From the IMG/VR virus record IMGVR_UViG_3300042450_000422, positions 1-22,441 of that record: 22,441 nt of DNA. One strand, 5' to 3'. The first letter of the stretch is position 1. Every line of letters begins with the position of its first letter. Shown here piece after piece: positions 1 through 7,270 of this stretch. The notes under the pieces are model-generated. The model did not search any database and was not told the DNA's origin. It worked only from the letters and a program-made list of their open reading frames with translations. This stretch comes from a virus. The translations under genes and the position numbers were made by a program.

Positions 1-1374
1 GATAGGTTTAACGAACGCATACAAGGCTCTCATTTTATTAAGTGAACCAGTAGCAGTTGATGCCTCACCAATAGTACCAGCAGCATCACTTGAAGGTAGA
101 TGAAGTACACTCCTTGACTTATCCATTTGAGTATTAATCTCAGTTCTAAGAAAGGTCAATGTGTCCATTGGTGGACTAACAAACTTCATGTAGTCACCTG
201 ATAGACCTGAGTCACCCTCACTCATTGATGTCTTAGGTTTTACCAATAGCATACCAGTAGGTGAAAAACGACTCTTAACACCAGCACCACTACAACTTCC
301 ACAAGTACGATAGCCACCACCAATAGGGTCAAAGATTTGACCATTATCACATCGGTTACCCTCTCTATCTACAAACTCACATATTTCACCAAGAGCAACC
401 ATGAAAGGAAATGCACTTGTAGCCTTAGACATCTGTAAGTATGATTCATCAAGAACCACTTGGTCAAGTAAAGGAACTGCTGTAATGAATGGAGATTGAA
501 ACACCAATTCATTATTAACTAAGAGTGGTGTACCCATCAACTTTCTACAAGGTACATAGCCTAAGTCATGCTGAAAGTAAACAACTGGTTCACCAAATGT
601 CATGTCACTCTTCTTACCTACTTGCTCAATTCTCCAAATGTTAACATCATCAAATAACTCAAGTATGATACCACTTTCTTCAGTCTTACTACCTACCTTA
701 ACATAACTATTATCTTCATCAATCACTAAGTACCATCTACCATATTCTTGACCTACGATACGTTTGCAATTGTAGTAAGATGGCATTGGTTTAATTAGGT
801 TGTTACCCATCAATACCTCTTCACCATTATCATTACTTTCAATATCAAAGTCTTCAGGTTCGATGGCAATGATACCATTAGGGTCAATCAACTTTAATGT
901 AGGTAGCATTGACTTTACAAATGCCTCAACACTACCAAACTTTTCAATCTCTTCATTAATGAATCTACTAAAGGTGTCTTCACCAAATCGTTCATCTATC
1001 TCAGGTCTAACATTAATTGACCAGTTTTGGTCAGCAAATGCACGACTAATAGTAGCCTTAAAATCTTCAAAGACATTAAGAGTAGTAGCCTTGTAGTTAG
1101 CTTTGATGTACTCATATTGTGCTTCTGTTTGGTTTGGACTTCTAACAGATAGAAGATGTTCAGGGTATACATCAGCACGTGCATGAGGTAAGATTGAATC
1201 ATACATCATAGCAGAGAAATTATACCCATCCCAATATTCGGGATACTGGTACATTCCTACCCTACGTTTTGATATAGGATTGATTGCAGACCTTGACTTG
1301 TCATTTTCGAATGCCTTGTGTTTCTTAGCAAACTTATTAACTATCTTATTTACCTCTTCTATTGAGAGTGCCAT
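1..1374 (-). CDS. Probable portal protein, C-terminal part beyond window
   Basis: This frame is open from an ATG at 1374 to the left edge (458 codons, no stop), so the gene is cut by the window. The likely role is the portal: a dodecameric ring at the head vertex through which DNA is packaged. Support is its size, a virion setting, and a C-terminal stretch (around residues 425-455, SRSVLHLPSSDAAGTIGEAS then LNKMRALYAFV) that resembles the stem and late region of SPP1-type portals. Around residues 345-385 an insertion holds four cysteines (C, C, then CGSC), which suggests a zinc-binding knuckle. The start overlaps the stop of a 25-codon ORF as TAATG, implying translational coupling. It could instead be another large head or connector protein; the portal call is inference from family resemblance. 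Confidence 0.62.
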   Translation of the reverse strand, partial: MALSIEEVNKIVNKFAKKHKAFENDKSRSAINPISKRRVGMYQYPEYWDGYNFSAMMYDSILPHARADVYPEHLLSVRSPNQTEAQYEYIKANYKATTLNVFEDFKATISRAFADQNWSINVRPEIDERFGEDTFSRFINEEIEKFGSVEAFVKSMLPTLKLIDPNGIIAIEPEDFDIESNDNGEEVLMGNNLIKPMPSYYNCKRIVGQEYGRWYLVIDEDNSYVKVGSKTEESGIILELFDDVNIWRIEQVGKKSDMTFGEPVVYFQHDLGYVPCRKLMGTPLLVNNELVFQSPFITAVPLLDQVVLDESYLQMSKATSAFPFMVALGEICEFVDREGNRCDNGQIFDPIGGGYRTCGSCSGAGVKSRFSPTGMLLVKPKTSMSEGDSGLSGDYMKFVSPPMDTLTFLRTEINTQMDKSRSVLHLPSSDAAGTIGEASTATGSLNKMRALYAFVKPI

Positions 1375-1451
1375 TATGCTACTGATTTAGGAGTTGTAGT
1401 ATTTATGATGTGTGAACCACATGACTTAGAACGACAAAATGTAGGCTTCAT
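1374..1451 (-). CDS. Tiny Cys-containing ORF (25 aa) coupled to portal
   Basis: A 25-residue ORF fills the gap between the methyltransferase and the probable portal. It begins with ATG and ends in TAA, which overlaps the portal ATG (TAATG). The peptide starts MKPTFCRSKSCGSH and so carries two cysteines and a histidine, but is too short for a complete zinc finger of known type. It starts only five bases after the methyltransferase stop, so it fits the packed operon. It may be a real micro-protein or only a leader that delivers ribosomes to the portal start. I do not recognise a family. Confidence 0.35.
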   Translation of the reverse strand: MKPTFCRSKSCGSHIINTTTPKSVA

Positions 1452-1455
1452 AGTT

Positions 1456-1971
1456 TTATTTTTTAGTGATTAATGTTATACCACGACCTTCAGGTGTGTT
1501 TAATGTTGTTGTGTTATAGTTATGTTGTGATGCATACTCAATAATTCTTTTAGGGTGTTCTATGTGAATTGTATCATGGTAAGCAATTACACCACCATCA
1601 CTAACCAACTTTTCAACTAAATTAAATTCGGGTAGTATTGAATCCCAAGAATGGTCACCATCAACAAATATTAAATCAAAATGTTGAGTTGGTAATGTTC
1701 TTAATTCATTGTGTGAGTTACCTAAGATAAAATCAATTGACTTACCACCCTTTGCCATATACAACTTGGTTGCATCTGTTCTATAATCATTGATATCAAT
1801 ACCAACATATTGACCACCTTTAGGTAGAGCCTTTATTAATGCTTGTGACGTTTCACCCTCAAATACTCCAATCTCAAGAATGGTATCATACTTGGACATC
1901 TTAACAAGTGCTGCTAAAAATTGACCTACTTCAATCTCAGAGTTCCATTCATGTCTTTCAATCTGACTCAT
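1456..1971 (-). CDS. Class I SAM-dependent methyltransferase
   Basis: This 171-residue protein has the Rossmann-type SAM-binding core. Motif I is ILEIGVFEGETS (residues 31-42), an acidic strand end follows at GIDIND (57-62), and the catalytic or metal-binding region reads DLIFVDGDHSWD (99-110), as in the Methyltransf_24 / CmcI-like group that often methylates sugar hydroxyls or small molecules. It lies directly after a glycosyltransferase, so a joint job in decorating a virion protein or host glycan is plausible; the substrate cannot be read from the sequence. It has no DNA-methylase DPPY or NPPF motif. It begins at an ATG overlapping the stop of an 11-codon ORF. Confidence 0.82.
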   Translation of the reverse strand: MSQIERHEWNSEIEVGQFLAALVKMSKYDTILEIGVFEGETSQALIKALPKGGQYVGIDINDYRTDATKLYMAKGGKSIDFILGNSHNELRTLPTQHFDLIFVDGDHSWDSILPEFNLVEKLVSDGGVIAYHDTIHIEHPKRIIEYASQHNYNTTTLNTPEGRGITLITKK

Positions 1972-2003
1972 TTCTTAGGCTTCTTTTTAGTTGGCTTATA
2001 CAT
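1968..2003 (-). CDS. Possible 11-aa lysine-rich leader ORF
   Basis: Between the glycosyltransferase stop and the methyltransferase start there is an 11-codon ORF, MYKPTKKKPKK, whose TGA overlaps the methyltransferase ATG (ATGA). It starts three bases after the glycosyltransferase TAA. It may only hand terminating ribosomes on to the next gene, or it may be chance. Evidence is limited to its position and the neat overlap. Confidence 0.2.
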   Translation of the reverse strand: MYKPTKKKPKK

Positions 2004-2006
2004 AAA

Positions 2007-2966
2007 TTATCTGTTAACGTATTTCTGACCTATGATTCTATCTATCTGAAATTGATGTGTTTTATTTTCTGATTTCATCATGACCTTTAGCAGCCTTTCT
2101 AACCATTCTGTATAGAATCTTGATGTAAAGTTACGACCACCAAAATATGATTGAAAGTAAAAGTTATCTACTACCTCTTCAAATGTCAAACCACGCTTAT
2201 TAGCAAAGTGAATAAACCCAGTCTCAGATTTACCACCACCTACTATACCATCATTTTTGTATGATGGGTCGTACTTAGTCATAGCCAATGCAACATTCAT
2301 GTATAGTTCATCGGGCTGACCACCACCCCACTTCATTCTTAATCTTTTTGTAGGTAGTTGATTAGTCGTATAAAGGATTCTAACAACACCAAATAAATCT
2401 TTGGACTCTTTACACTTCTTAATGAATTGAAGGCTGCTATTGATAGCTGGTAAGATAGCATCATGGTCTAATTTGAAATGCTCCCAAATATCATCAGCCC
2501 ATGCCCATTGCATTAATAATATATCACGACCTAAATCAATAGTATGATACCCTACACAATGACTGATGTAATGTCTTTTAGTGCTAATCAAATCATCAAT
2601 GAGTGGTTGAATGTCTTTAAGACAAACTGCATCAACATCAAGATATAGATTGTTTTTAAATGGTAGGTATTTATATATAGAAACCTTTAACATTGCTGGG
2701 TCAAATTTCCCATCAACATAAAGGTCAGAATGTTCTATTTCGCTTATTGAATCAACATACTTATTAATATCGTAGGTTGATGAATTGCACTTTTTAATAT
2801 CATCAACAAAGAGTGCAATCTTAACTGATGGCGAATGGTATTTAATTGAATAGGCAAGGTTATATGCTGCTTGATAATATCCAGCCTTGCCGAATGCAAA
2901 TAGTACCACACCTTCTGTATTATTAGAAGATGTGGTAATATCTTTAGTGTTAGTTTCCAATTCCAT
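2007..2966 (-). CDS. Glycosyltransferase (DxD type)
   Basis: The preferred start is the ATG at 2966, which overlaps the upstream stop as TAATG and gives 319 residues; an in-frame start at 3023 would overlap the previous gene by 58 bases. The protein opens with a Rossmann-like region (VVLFAFGKAGYYQAAYNLA, residues 20-38) and has NLYLDVDAVCLKD (106-118), where DVD is the nucleotide-sugar and metal-binding DxD motif typical of GT-A enzymes such as GT8-like transferases. A later GGGQPDELYMNVAL segment resembles the acceptor-side motif of these families. It sits among virion genes and just before a methyltransferase, so it may glycosylate a tail or capsid protein. Donor and acceptor sugars are unknown. 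Confidence 0.72.
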   Translation of the reverse strand: MELETNTKDITTSSNNTEGVVLFAFGKAGYYQAAYNLAYSIKYHSPSVKIALFVDDIKKCNSSTYDINKYVDSISEIEHSDLYVDGKFDPAMLKVSIYKYLPFKNNLYLDVDAVCLKDIQPLIDDLISTKRHYISHCVGYHTIDLGRDILLMQWAWADDIWEHFKLDHDAILPAINSSLQFIKKCKESKDLFGVVRILYTTNQLPTKRLRMKWGGGQPDELYMNVALAMTKYDPSYKNDGIVGGGKSETGFIHFANKRGLTFEEVVDNFYFQSYFGGRNFTSRFYTEWLERLLKVMMKSENKTHQFQIDRIIGQKYVNR

Positions 2967-3505
2967 TAATTGAACAATCCAGCGGGTGCAGCAAATTGTG
3001 TTGGAATGTTTTTTTCTCTCCAAGAGAAAGTAACTTCATATCTCTGCAATTCGTTGTTCTGTTCAGGGATAATAAAGTTAGCTGATGTAGTAATACCTAC
3101 TGGTGGGTCAATGTAAATAACCTTTCCTGAGTCACATAGATAAGCCATTATCCAACCTACTTTTTGTTGGTTTAATGAATTATAGAATGCATTGTTTTGG
3201 TCAGTTACATTGGCATCATAAAGAGTTGCAGTTCTATCTTCATTGATACGTATTGTAGTACCACAACCTACTGGTGAGTCAACCGTAATTGGTGAACCAG
3301 CTGGTAGAGCAAAACGAATATCTTCAACTAATACTGCATCACCACTAATAAGCATTTCTTCAATCTCTTCAGGACTTGTAGGGTCAACTAAGACCGCACC
3401 ACAAGCACCGATGATAATAGCGGAAACTCCGCCAAGTTTGTACTCGCCACACGTAACTAAATCGTGTGCTTCAAGTCCAGATTCGCAATAAGAGGCACAG
3501 CCCAT
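2966..3505 (-). CDS. Putative virion protein (179 aa)
   Basis: I do not recognise a named family. The 179-residue product has a cysteine-containing N-terminus (MGCASYCESGLEAHDLVTCG) followed by beta-rich, Ala/Gly/Val-rich sequence (VSAIIIGACGAVLVDP) and no signal peptide or obvious catalytic motif. It is the first gene after an 85-base intergenic stretch with a promoter-like sequence, and lies downstream of two large tail proteins and upstream of a glycosyltransferase and the probable portal. Strong expression from its own promoter would fit an abundant structural component such as a tail tube, head decoration or capsid-related protein, but this is inference from position. Confidence 0.6.
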   Translation of the reverse strand: MGCASYCESGLEAHDLVTCGEYKLGGVSAIIIGACGAVLVDPTSPEEIEEMLISGDAVLVEDIRFALPAGSPITVDSPVGCGTTIRINEDRTATLYDANVTDQNNAFYNSLNQQKVGWIMAYLCDSGKVIYIDPPVGITTSANFIIPEQNNELQRYEVTFSWREKNIPTQFAAPAGLFN

Positions 3506-3528
3506 TGTGTATAGATTTAAAGTTATTG

Positions 3529-3553
3529 ATGTTACTATTTAAGGTTGTAACAT
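3529..3553 (-). promoter_or_regulatory. Leader hairpin in 5' region of 179-aa virion gene
   Basis: ATGTTAC (3529-3535) and GTAACAT (3547-3553) can form a 7-bp stem with an 11-base loop in the probable leader of the 179-aa gene. It overlaps a weaker alternative pairing, AGGTT with AACCT. It may modulate translation or stability. There is no U-tract, so a terminator is unlikely. Confidence 0.25.
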
Positions 3554-3581
3554 TTAAACCTACGGGGCGCAAAAAGATTTA

Positions 3582-3608
3582 CAAATATAATTAAAATTCT
3601 TGATACAA
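3582..3608 (-). promoter_or_regulatory. Candidate Bacteroidota-type promoter for 179-aa gene
   Basis: Read on the minus strand, TATATTTG (3589-3582) matches the TAnnTTTG -7 box. TTG (3608-3606) lies 16 bases upstream, slightly short of the usual spacing of about 17-23. Transcription would start near 3575 and give a leader of about 70 bases. The box sits just after the end of the 553-aa tail gene, in the only sizeable gap of the structural module. Confidence 0.45.
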
Positions 3609-5252
3609 ATTAACTGAGTCTTCAGTAGTCATTCTATTTAAGTCTTGAGTTAATAAGAATGGTTCATTAGAGTTATCTAATATTGATGGTAAGCAATCAG
3701 CATCTGAGTCACCACATTGAACTTTAACAACCTTATTTTCTTTCTCAACTAAGTCAATGTTAAACGAACCTAAGTAGGTATCTGCATCTTGCCATTCAAT
3801 AGTAGGAAATGCATTGTCTTGTGGAAACATCAACACACCATTGACATAGCAATTGTCATAGTAAAAGATGGTAGAAAGAAAGTCAAGTACATACTCAGGT
3901 AGTCTACCAAAAAAGTATGTCCATTGTTTTAATCTATTGACATAATTAGCTGACCACTTACCCGATGCATATCTAAATGTGTTAGCATTGGTCACGTATT
4001 GAGCCTTTGACCTTTTGCCTTCAAGTCTTATCATTGGTAAAAATGATGAACCACCAAATGCTAAATTGAATTGGTCTTGAGCATTACACCCTTCAATCTT
4101 AAAGTATTTGCATGAATCATTATAGTCACCAATTGTAAGTATGTCACTAAACATATCCCATTGTATGTCGGATTCTGCAATTTGAATGTCAACATAATTC
4201 AATATTGCGGCGGCAGGTAATCCACCAAATTGTTGAACTAATATCTCAAGTGGGTTGTTGCCATCGGCAGTGATAAGCACCGTCTGATATCCAGTGCCAA
4301 ATACTTGCACCTCCTCTGTTCCAACTTTTACATAAATGCGCACATTGCTGCGGCTCTCGATGAACACACCCACATTATACTGCAAGCCATCGCATAAGTC
4401 ATTGCTTATGCTTTGAGTTATTGTAGCTTGTTGTGAACTTAATGAAAAACCAAACGCAACCGACCCTTCGCTTAGAGTCACAAGTGCGTTGCTTGGAGTC
4501 CATCCTGCCACCCTTCCTAAAGAATCGCTAAACACGCCATTGAAAACATAGTTCTGCCCACAGGTGTTGGTGCAGAAGTCTGTCATGGCTAATCGATAGC
4601 ACCCTGCCCCAAGCTCTACATCCGTCAAGTCAAAGGCAAATGTTATCTTATTGTCCTTAAGCGTGTAAAGCGGAGCAATCATATCAACCGTATCCAATGT
4701 CTCTGCATCCACAATACCCACCTTCATCTGATTGCCAGATGCAAGACCTTCAACTTTGATTCCGCTTGTGCTCAGACAGCCTACCCATCCATTGATATTG
4801 GGAGTCTGAAACACAAGAGTCATGCTGTTGCCAGTGATTGTTGGATTGGCAAAGAACAGCGTGTAAGTACCAGCTAATGTTATCTGATAACTACTACTTC
4901 CATACATTTCAACATTCAATGTGCCTTGCTCCAATGTCAAGATGGTGAACGTCACTTGATAAAGTTGGTAGGTGTAGTTGGTTGTTAATGAAATAGCATA
5001 GATGCCGCTATCTATAACATCATCGCTGCAAATGGTATTATCTTCAAGGTTGTTGCCCCACCCTGATTGAAATGTATCATAAGCATACAGCACCGACAAT
5101 GGGCAAGGTGTTGACTCCACTTGAAAGAATATTTGGTCATTAAAATCAATCAATTGTTTATATTCATTACTCCCACATTCAATACAAGGTGTTAGTATGT
5201 CATCTTGTGTATGAAATATAATAGGCTGATTGGGTATAGATATAAAACTCAT
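3591..5252 (-). CDS. Large tail/baseplate protein with lectin-like insert (553 aa)
   Basis: The order downstream of the tape measure points to a tail-tip or baseplate protein. Its ends (about residues 1-50 and 375-553) share composition with neighbouring genes. The middle, roughly residues 35-350 (about 4200-5150), is richer in G+C and uses codons such as GCC, GCG and CGG that are rare elsewhere here. This middle part looks like beta-sandwich modules; the second begins NGVFSDSLGRVAGWT and resembles carbohydrate-binding (CBM4/9-like or galactose-binding-like) domains. A plausible role is binding host surface glycans. The start overlaps the preceding gene by four bases (ATGA). The function is inference; the compositional shift is visible directly. 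Confidence 0.66.
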   Translation of the reverse strand: MSFISIPNQPIIFHTQDDILTPCIECGSNEYKQLIDFNDQIFFQVESTPCPLSVLYAYDTFQSGWGNNLEDNTICSDDVIDSGIYAISLTTNYTYQLYQVTFTILTLEQGTLNVEMYGSSSYQITLAGTYTLFFANPTITGNSMTLVFQTPNINGWVGCLSTSGIKVEGLASGNQMKVGIVDAETLDTVDMIAPLYTLKDNKITFAFDLTDVELGAGCYRLAMTDFCTNTCGQNYVFNGVFSDSLGRVAGWTPSNALVTLSEGSVAFGFSLSSQQATITQSISNDLCDGLQYNVGVFIESRSNVRIYVKVGTEEVQVFGTGYQTVLITADGNNPLEILVQQFGGLPAAAILNYVDIQIAESDIQWDMFSDILTIGDYNDSCKYFKIEGCNAQDQFNLAFGGSSFLPMIRLEGKRSKAQYVTNANTFRYASGKWSANYVNRLKQWTYFFGRLPEYVLDFLSTIFYYDNCYVNGVLMFPQDNAFPTIEWQDADTYLGSFNIDLVEKENKVVKVQCGDSDADCLPSILDNSNEPFLLTQDLNRMTTEDSVNLYQEF

Positions 5253-7270
5253 CTTAGTATCTTGTTTGATTTAAGTTCAAATGATGCTTCTTGTTCAATG
5301 ATGCTTTTGACATCCAACTTCTTGATGTATCCTTTAATAACTCTTAACGGGTCATCCCATCTACCAAATGAAATTGGTCTTGAAGAGTTATCAAGTATCT
5401 GCTCAATCTCAGTCATCGTTAATGGTCGGTCAAACTTATACAATAATCTTCTAATTGAGTTAGGGTCAACTTCAACCAATGCACTTGGCTCAAATGGAGT
5501 TCCTTTTATATATAATCTTGTTGCTCTTGACAGACCACTTACATTAACAGAATTTATTACTGGTTGGTCGCAAGTTGTTACATTTGCAACAAAATTACCT
5601 ACAATATCAATTCTTATTAAGTCAGTTTGATTACAAGCTACTTGTATATCAAAATCACAATATGCTACTGATAAACCAAGATATGTTGGTGATAATGCAC
5701 CATAAGTTGTTTGTACCAATGTACCTGAAGAATCAAATCTTCTTATTAATGCTTGAAATCTTCTACCTTTAAATCTTGCAGCAATTTGTGGAACAGCACC
5801 AAATGCAATGCTTCCTTCAACTTGATAAAGACCAGTATATGGTACACTATATGTTTGACCATCAAATAAATTATTAGGGTCAAAAAATTGATTTCCAAAA
5901 ACTAGGTAGCTACTATTAAATCCGCTATAATTTAAATTACCACCAAAGTTTATTTGAAAATTTGGGTAAGAAGATGGATTGTAATTTGAATTAGCAATTA
6001 CTATAGTATCATATGGATTAAATGCAACAGATAAATATTGAAATAAGCTATTAGGAAAACCACCAAGCCAGTTCTGAGATACTTGTTCATTTATGTAATC
6101 GGCATTATATACATGACCTCCTATACCTAATGGGTCTTGGTCATCTGCATAAATTGGTTCTGTTGACCCATAAAAGTTTGCATCAACAAGTACCATTCCC
6201 AAATCATACTGGTCATTATTATACCTCCACATATCATCAATTACATTAGTATCAAAAACAACATCTCCACTTTTCAAATCCATTACATTAGATGTATTAC
6301 AATCTCCCAGTATACCAAAGGTTTCATCTCTAAATCCACGAAATGCAATCTGTGGAAATAAACAACCACCAGCACCACCATTACATTGTGATGGATACAA
6401 GAATGGGTCAGAGCCAAAGTTCACAGCCGCATATAGCTGAGTCTTATCAAATGCCATCTTTATATCAGGTTGGTCATATAAGTTTGCTGAAGGGTTAAGT
6501 TGTTGAAAATAATCATAATTTTCAATTCTTAATAATGGTCTACCATTAGATTGTCTTTCAATCACCATTCCCAATCTTATCTTTTTGTTAAGTGCTTGAT
6601 ACAACTTATCAAAGGTCATCTGAGTAGGTGATTGGTTTGGAGTTCTAATGGCTAAACCATTTGTCATCATCAGAGTTTTGCCATATCCTACGCTATCAAT
6701 CTGGTTGCGGAAGTAGTCGCTTTCAAAATCTACAAAATTATCACTCATACAACTAACAAGAAACTTCAATGCATCATATATCTTGATACATCCAACAAGG
6801 TTTCCCATGTCAAAGTTTCCATTAGATGGATTAAAAAATGCAACATCATAAATAGTTGGTGTTACTATTGGTTGCAAGTTTTTTGTTATAGGAGAATTAC
6901 TATAAAATGGAATACTTTTATTGTTATTAATCTTAGTTGAAAATGAATCATCGTATAACTTAGTTGAAACACTACACCTATCAATGTCAAATGTACATTC
7001 ACTAACTACTATATACCCCTTAGTTAATTTCTTCCAAAAACCATCACAAATATATTGTACCTCAACATCAATCAATGAACAACCACCAGTATCAATTAAA
7101 TTATTGTAGATGTATTCAAATGCACCAGCAGTAAAGTTAAGTTCATTATTAAAGGAAACTATACGAGCGTTAATAGTTGACTCTTCTGCTATAGTAAAAC
7201 CAAATTCATTAGCATTAGTTGGTTGACCTCTATCAGCACCATCAATTAAGAATCTTATGTCTACTGCCAT
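5249..7270 (-). CDS. Large tail protein with C1q-like jelly-roll segment (673 aa)
   Basis: This gene directly follows the tape measure gene, overlapping its end by ten bases, so a distal tail, hub or baseplate role is likely. The N-terminus (MAVDIRFLIDGADRGQPTNA) and the cysteine-containing segments that follow look like a beta-rich assembly domain. A region beginning with YSVPYTGLYQVEGSIAF, in the C-terminal third, resembles the C1q/TNF-like jelly-roll pattern in which an aromatic strand follows 'tGlY'. Such folds occur in receptor-binding virion proteins. The C-terminus (PLTMTEIEQILDN, then GYIKKLDVKSII) is not recognised. The gene is notably A+T-rich. No enzyme motif such as a peptidase or lyase is evident. 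Confidence 0.65.
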   Translation of the reverse strand: MAVDIRFLIDGADRGQPTNANEFGFTIAEESTINARIVSFNNELNFTAGAFEYIYNNLIDTGGCSLIDVEVQYICDGFWKKLTKGYIVVSECTFDIDRCSVSTKLYDDSFSTKINNNKSIPFYSNSPITKNLQPIVTPTIYDVAFFNPSNGNFDMGNLVGCIKIYDALKFLVSCMSDNFVDFESDYFRNQIDSVGYGKTLMMTNGLAIRTPNQSPTQMTFDKLYQALNKKIRLGMVIERQSNGRPLLRIENYDYFQQLNPSANLYDQPDIKMAFDKTQLYAAVNFGSDPFLYPSQCNGGAGGCLFPQIAFRGFRDETFGILGDCNTSNVMDLKSGDVVFDTNVIDDMWRYNNDQYDLGMVLVDANFYGSTEPIYADDQDPLGIGGHVYNADYINEQVSQNWLGGFPNSLFQYLSVAFNPYDTIVIANSNYNPSSYPNFQINFGGNLNYSGFNSSYLVFGNQFFDPNNLFDGQTYSVPYTGLYQVEGSIAFGAVPQIAARFKGRRFQALIRRFDSSGTLVQTTYGALSPTYLGLSVAYCDFDIQVACNQTDLIRIDIVGNFVANVTTCDQPVINSVNVSGLSRATRLYIKGTPFEPSALVEVDPNSIRRLLYKFDRPLTMTEIEQILDNSSRPISFGRWDDPLRVIKGYIKKLDVKSIIEQEASFELKSNKILR

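Noticed and set aside
5205-5630. Plus-strand ORF of 141 codons, and others such as 9311-9631 and 800-1096
   Set aside because: They lie antisense inside clear minus-strand genes, have low-complexity shadow-like translations and no overlap or leader context.
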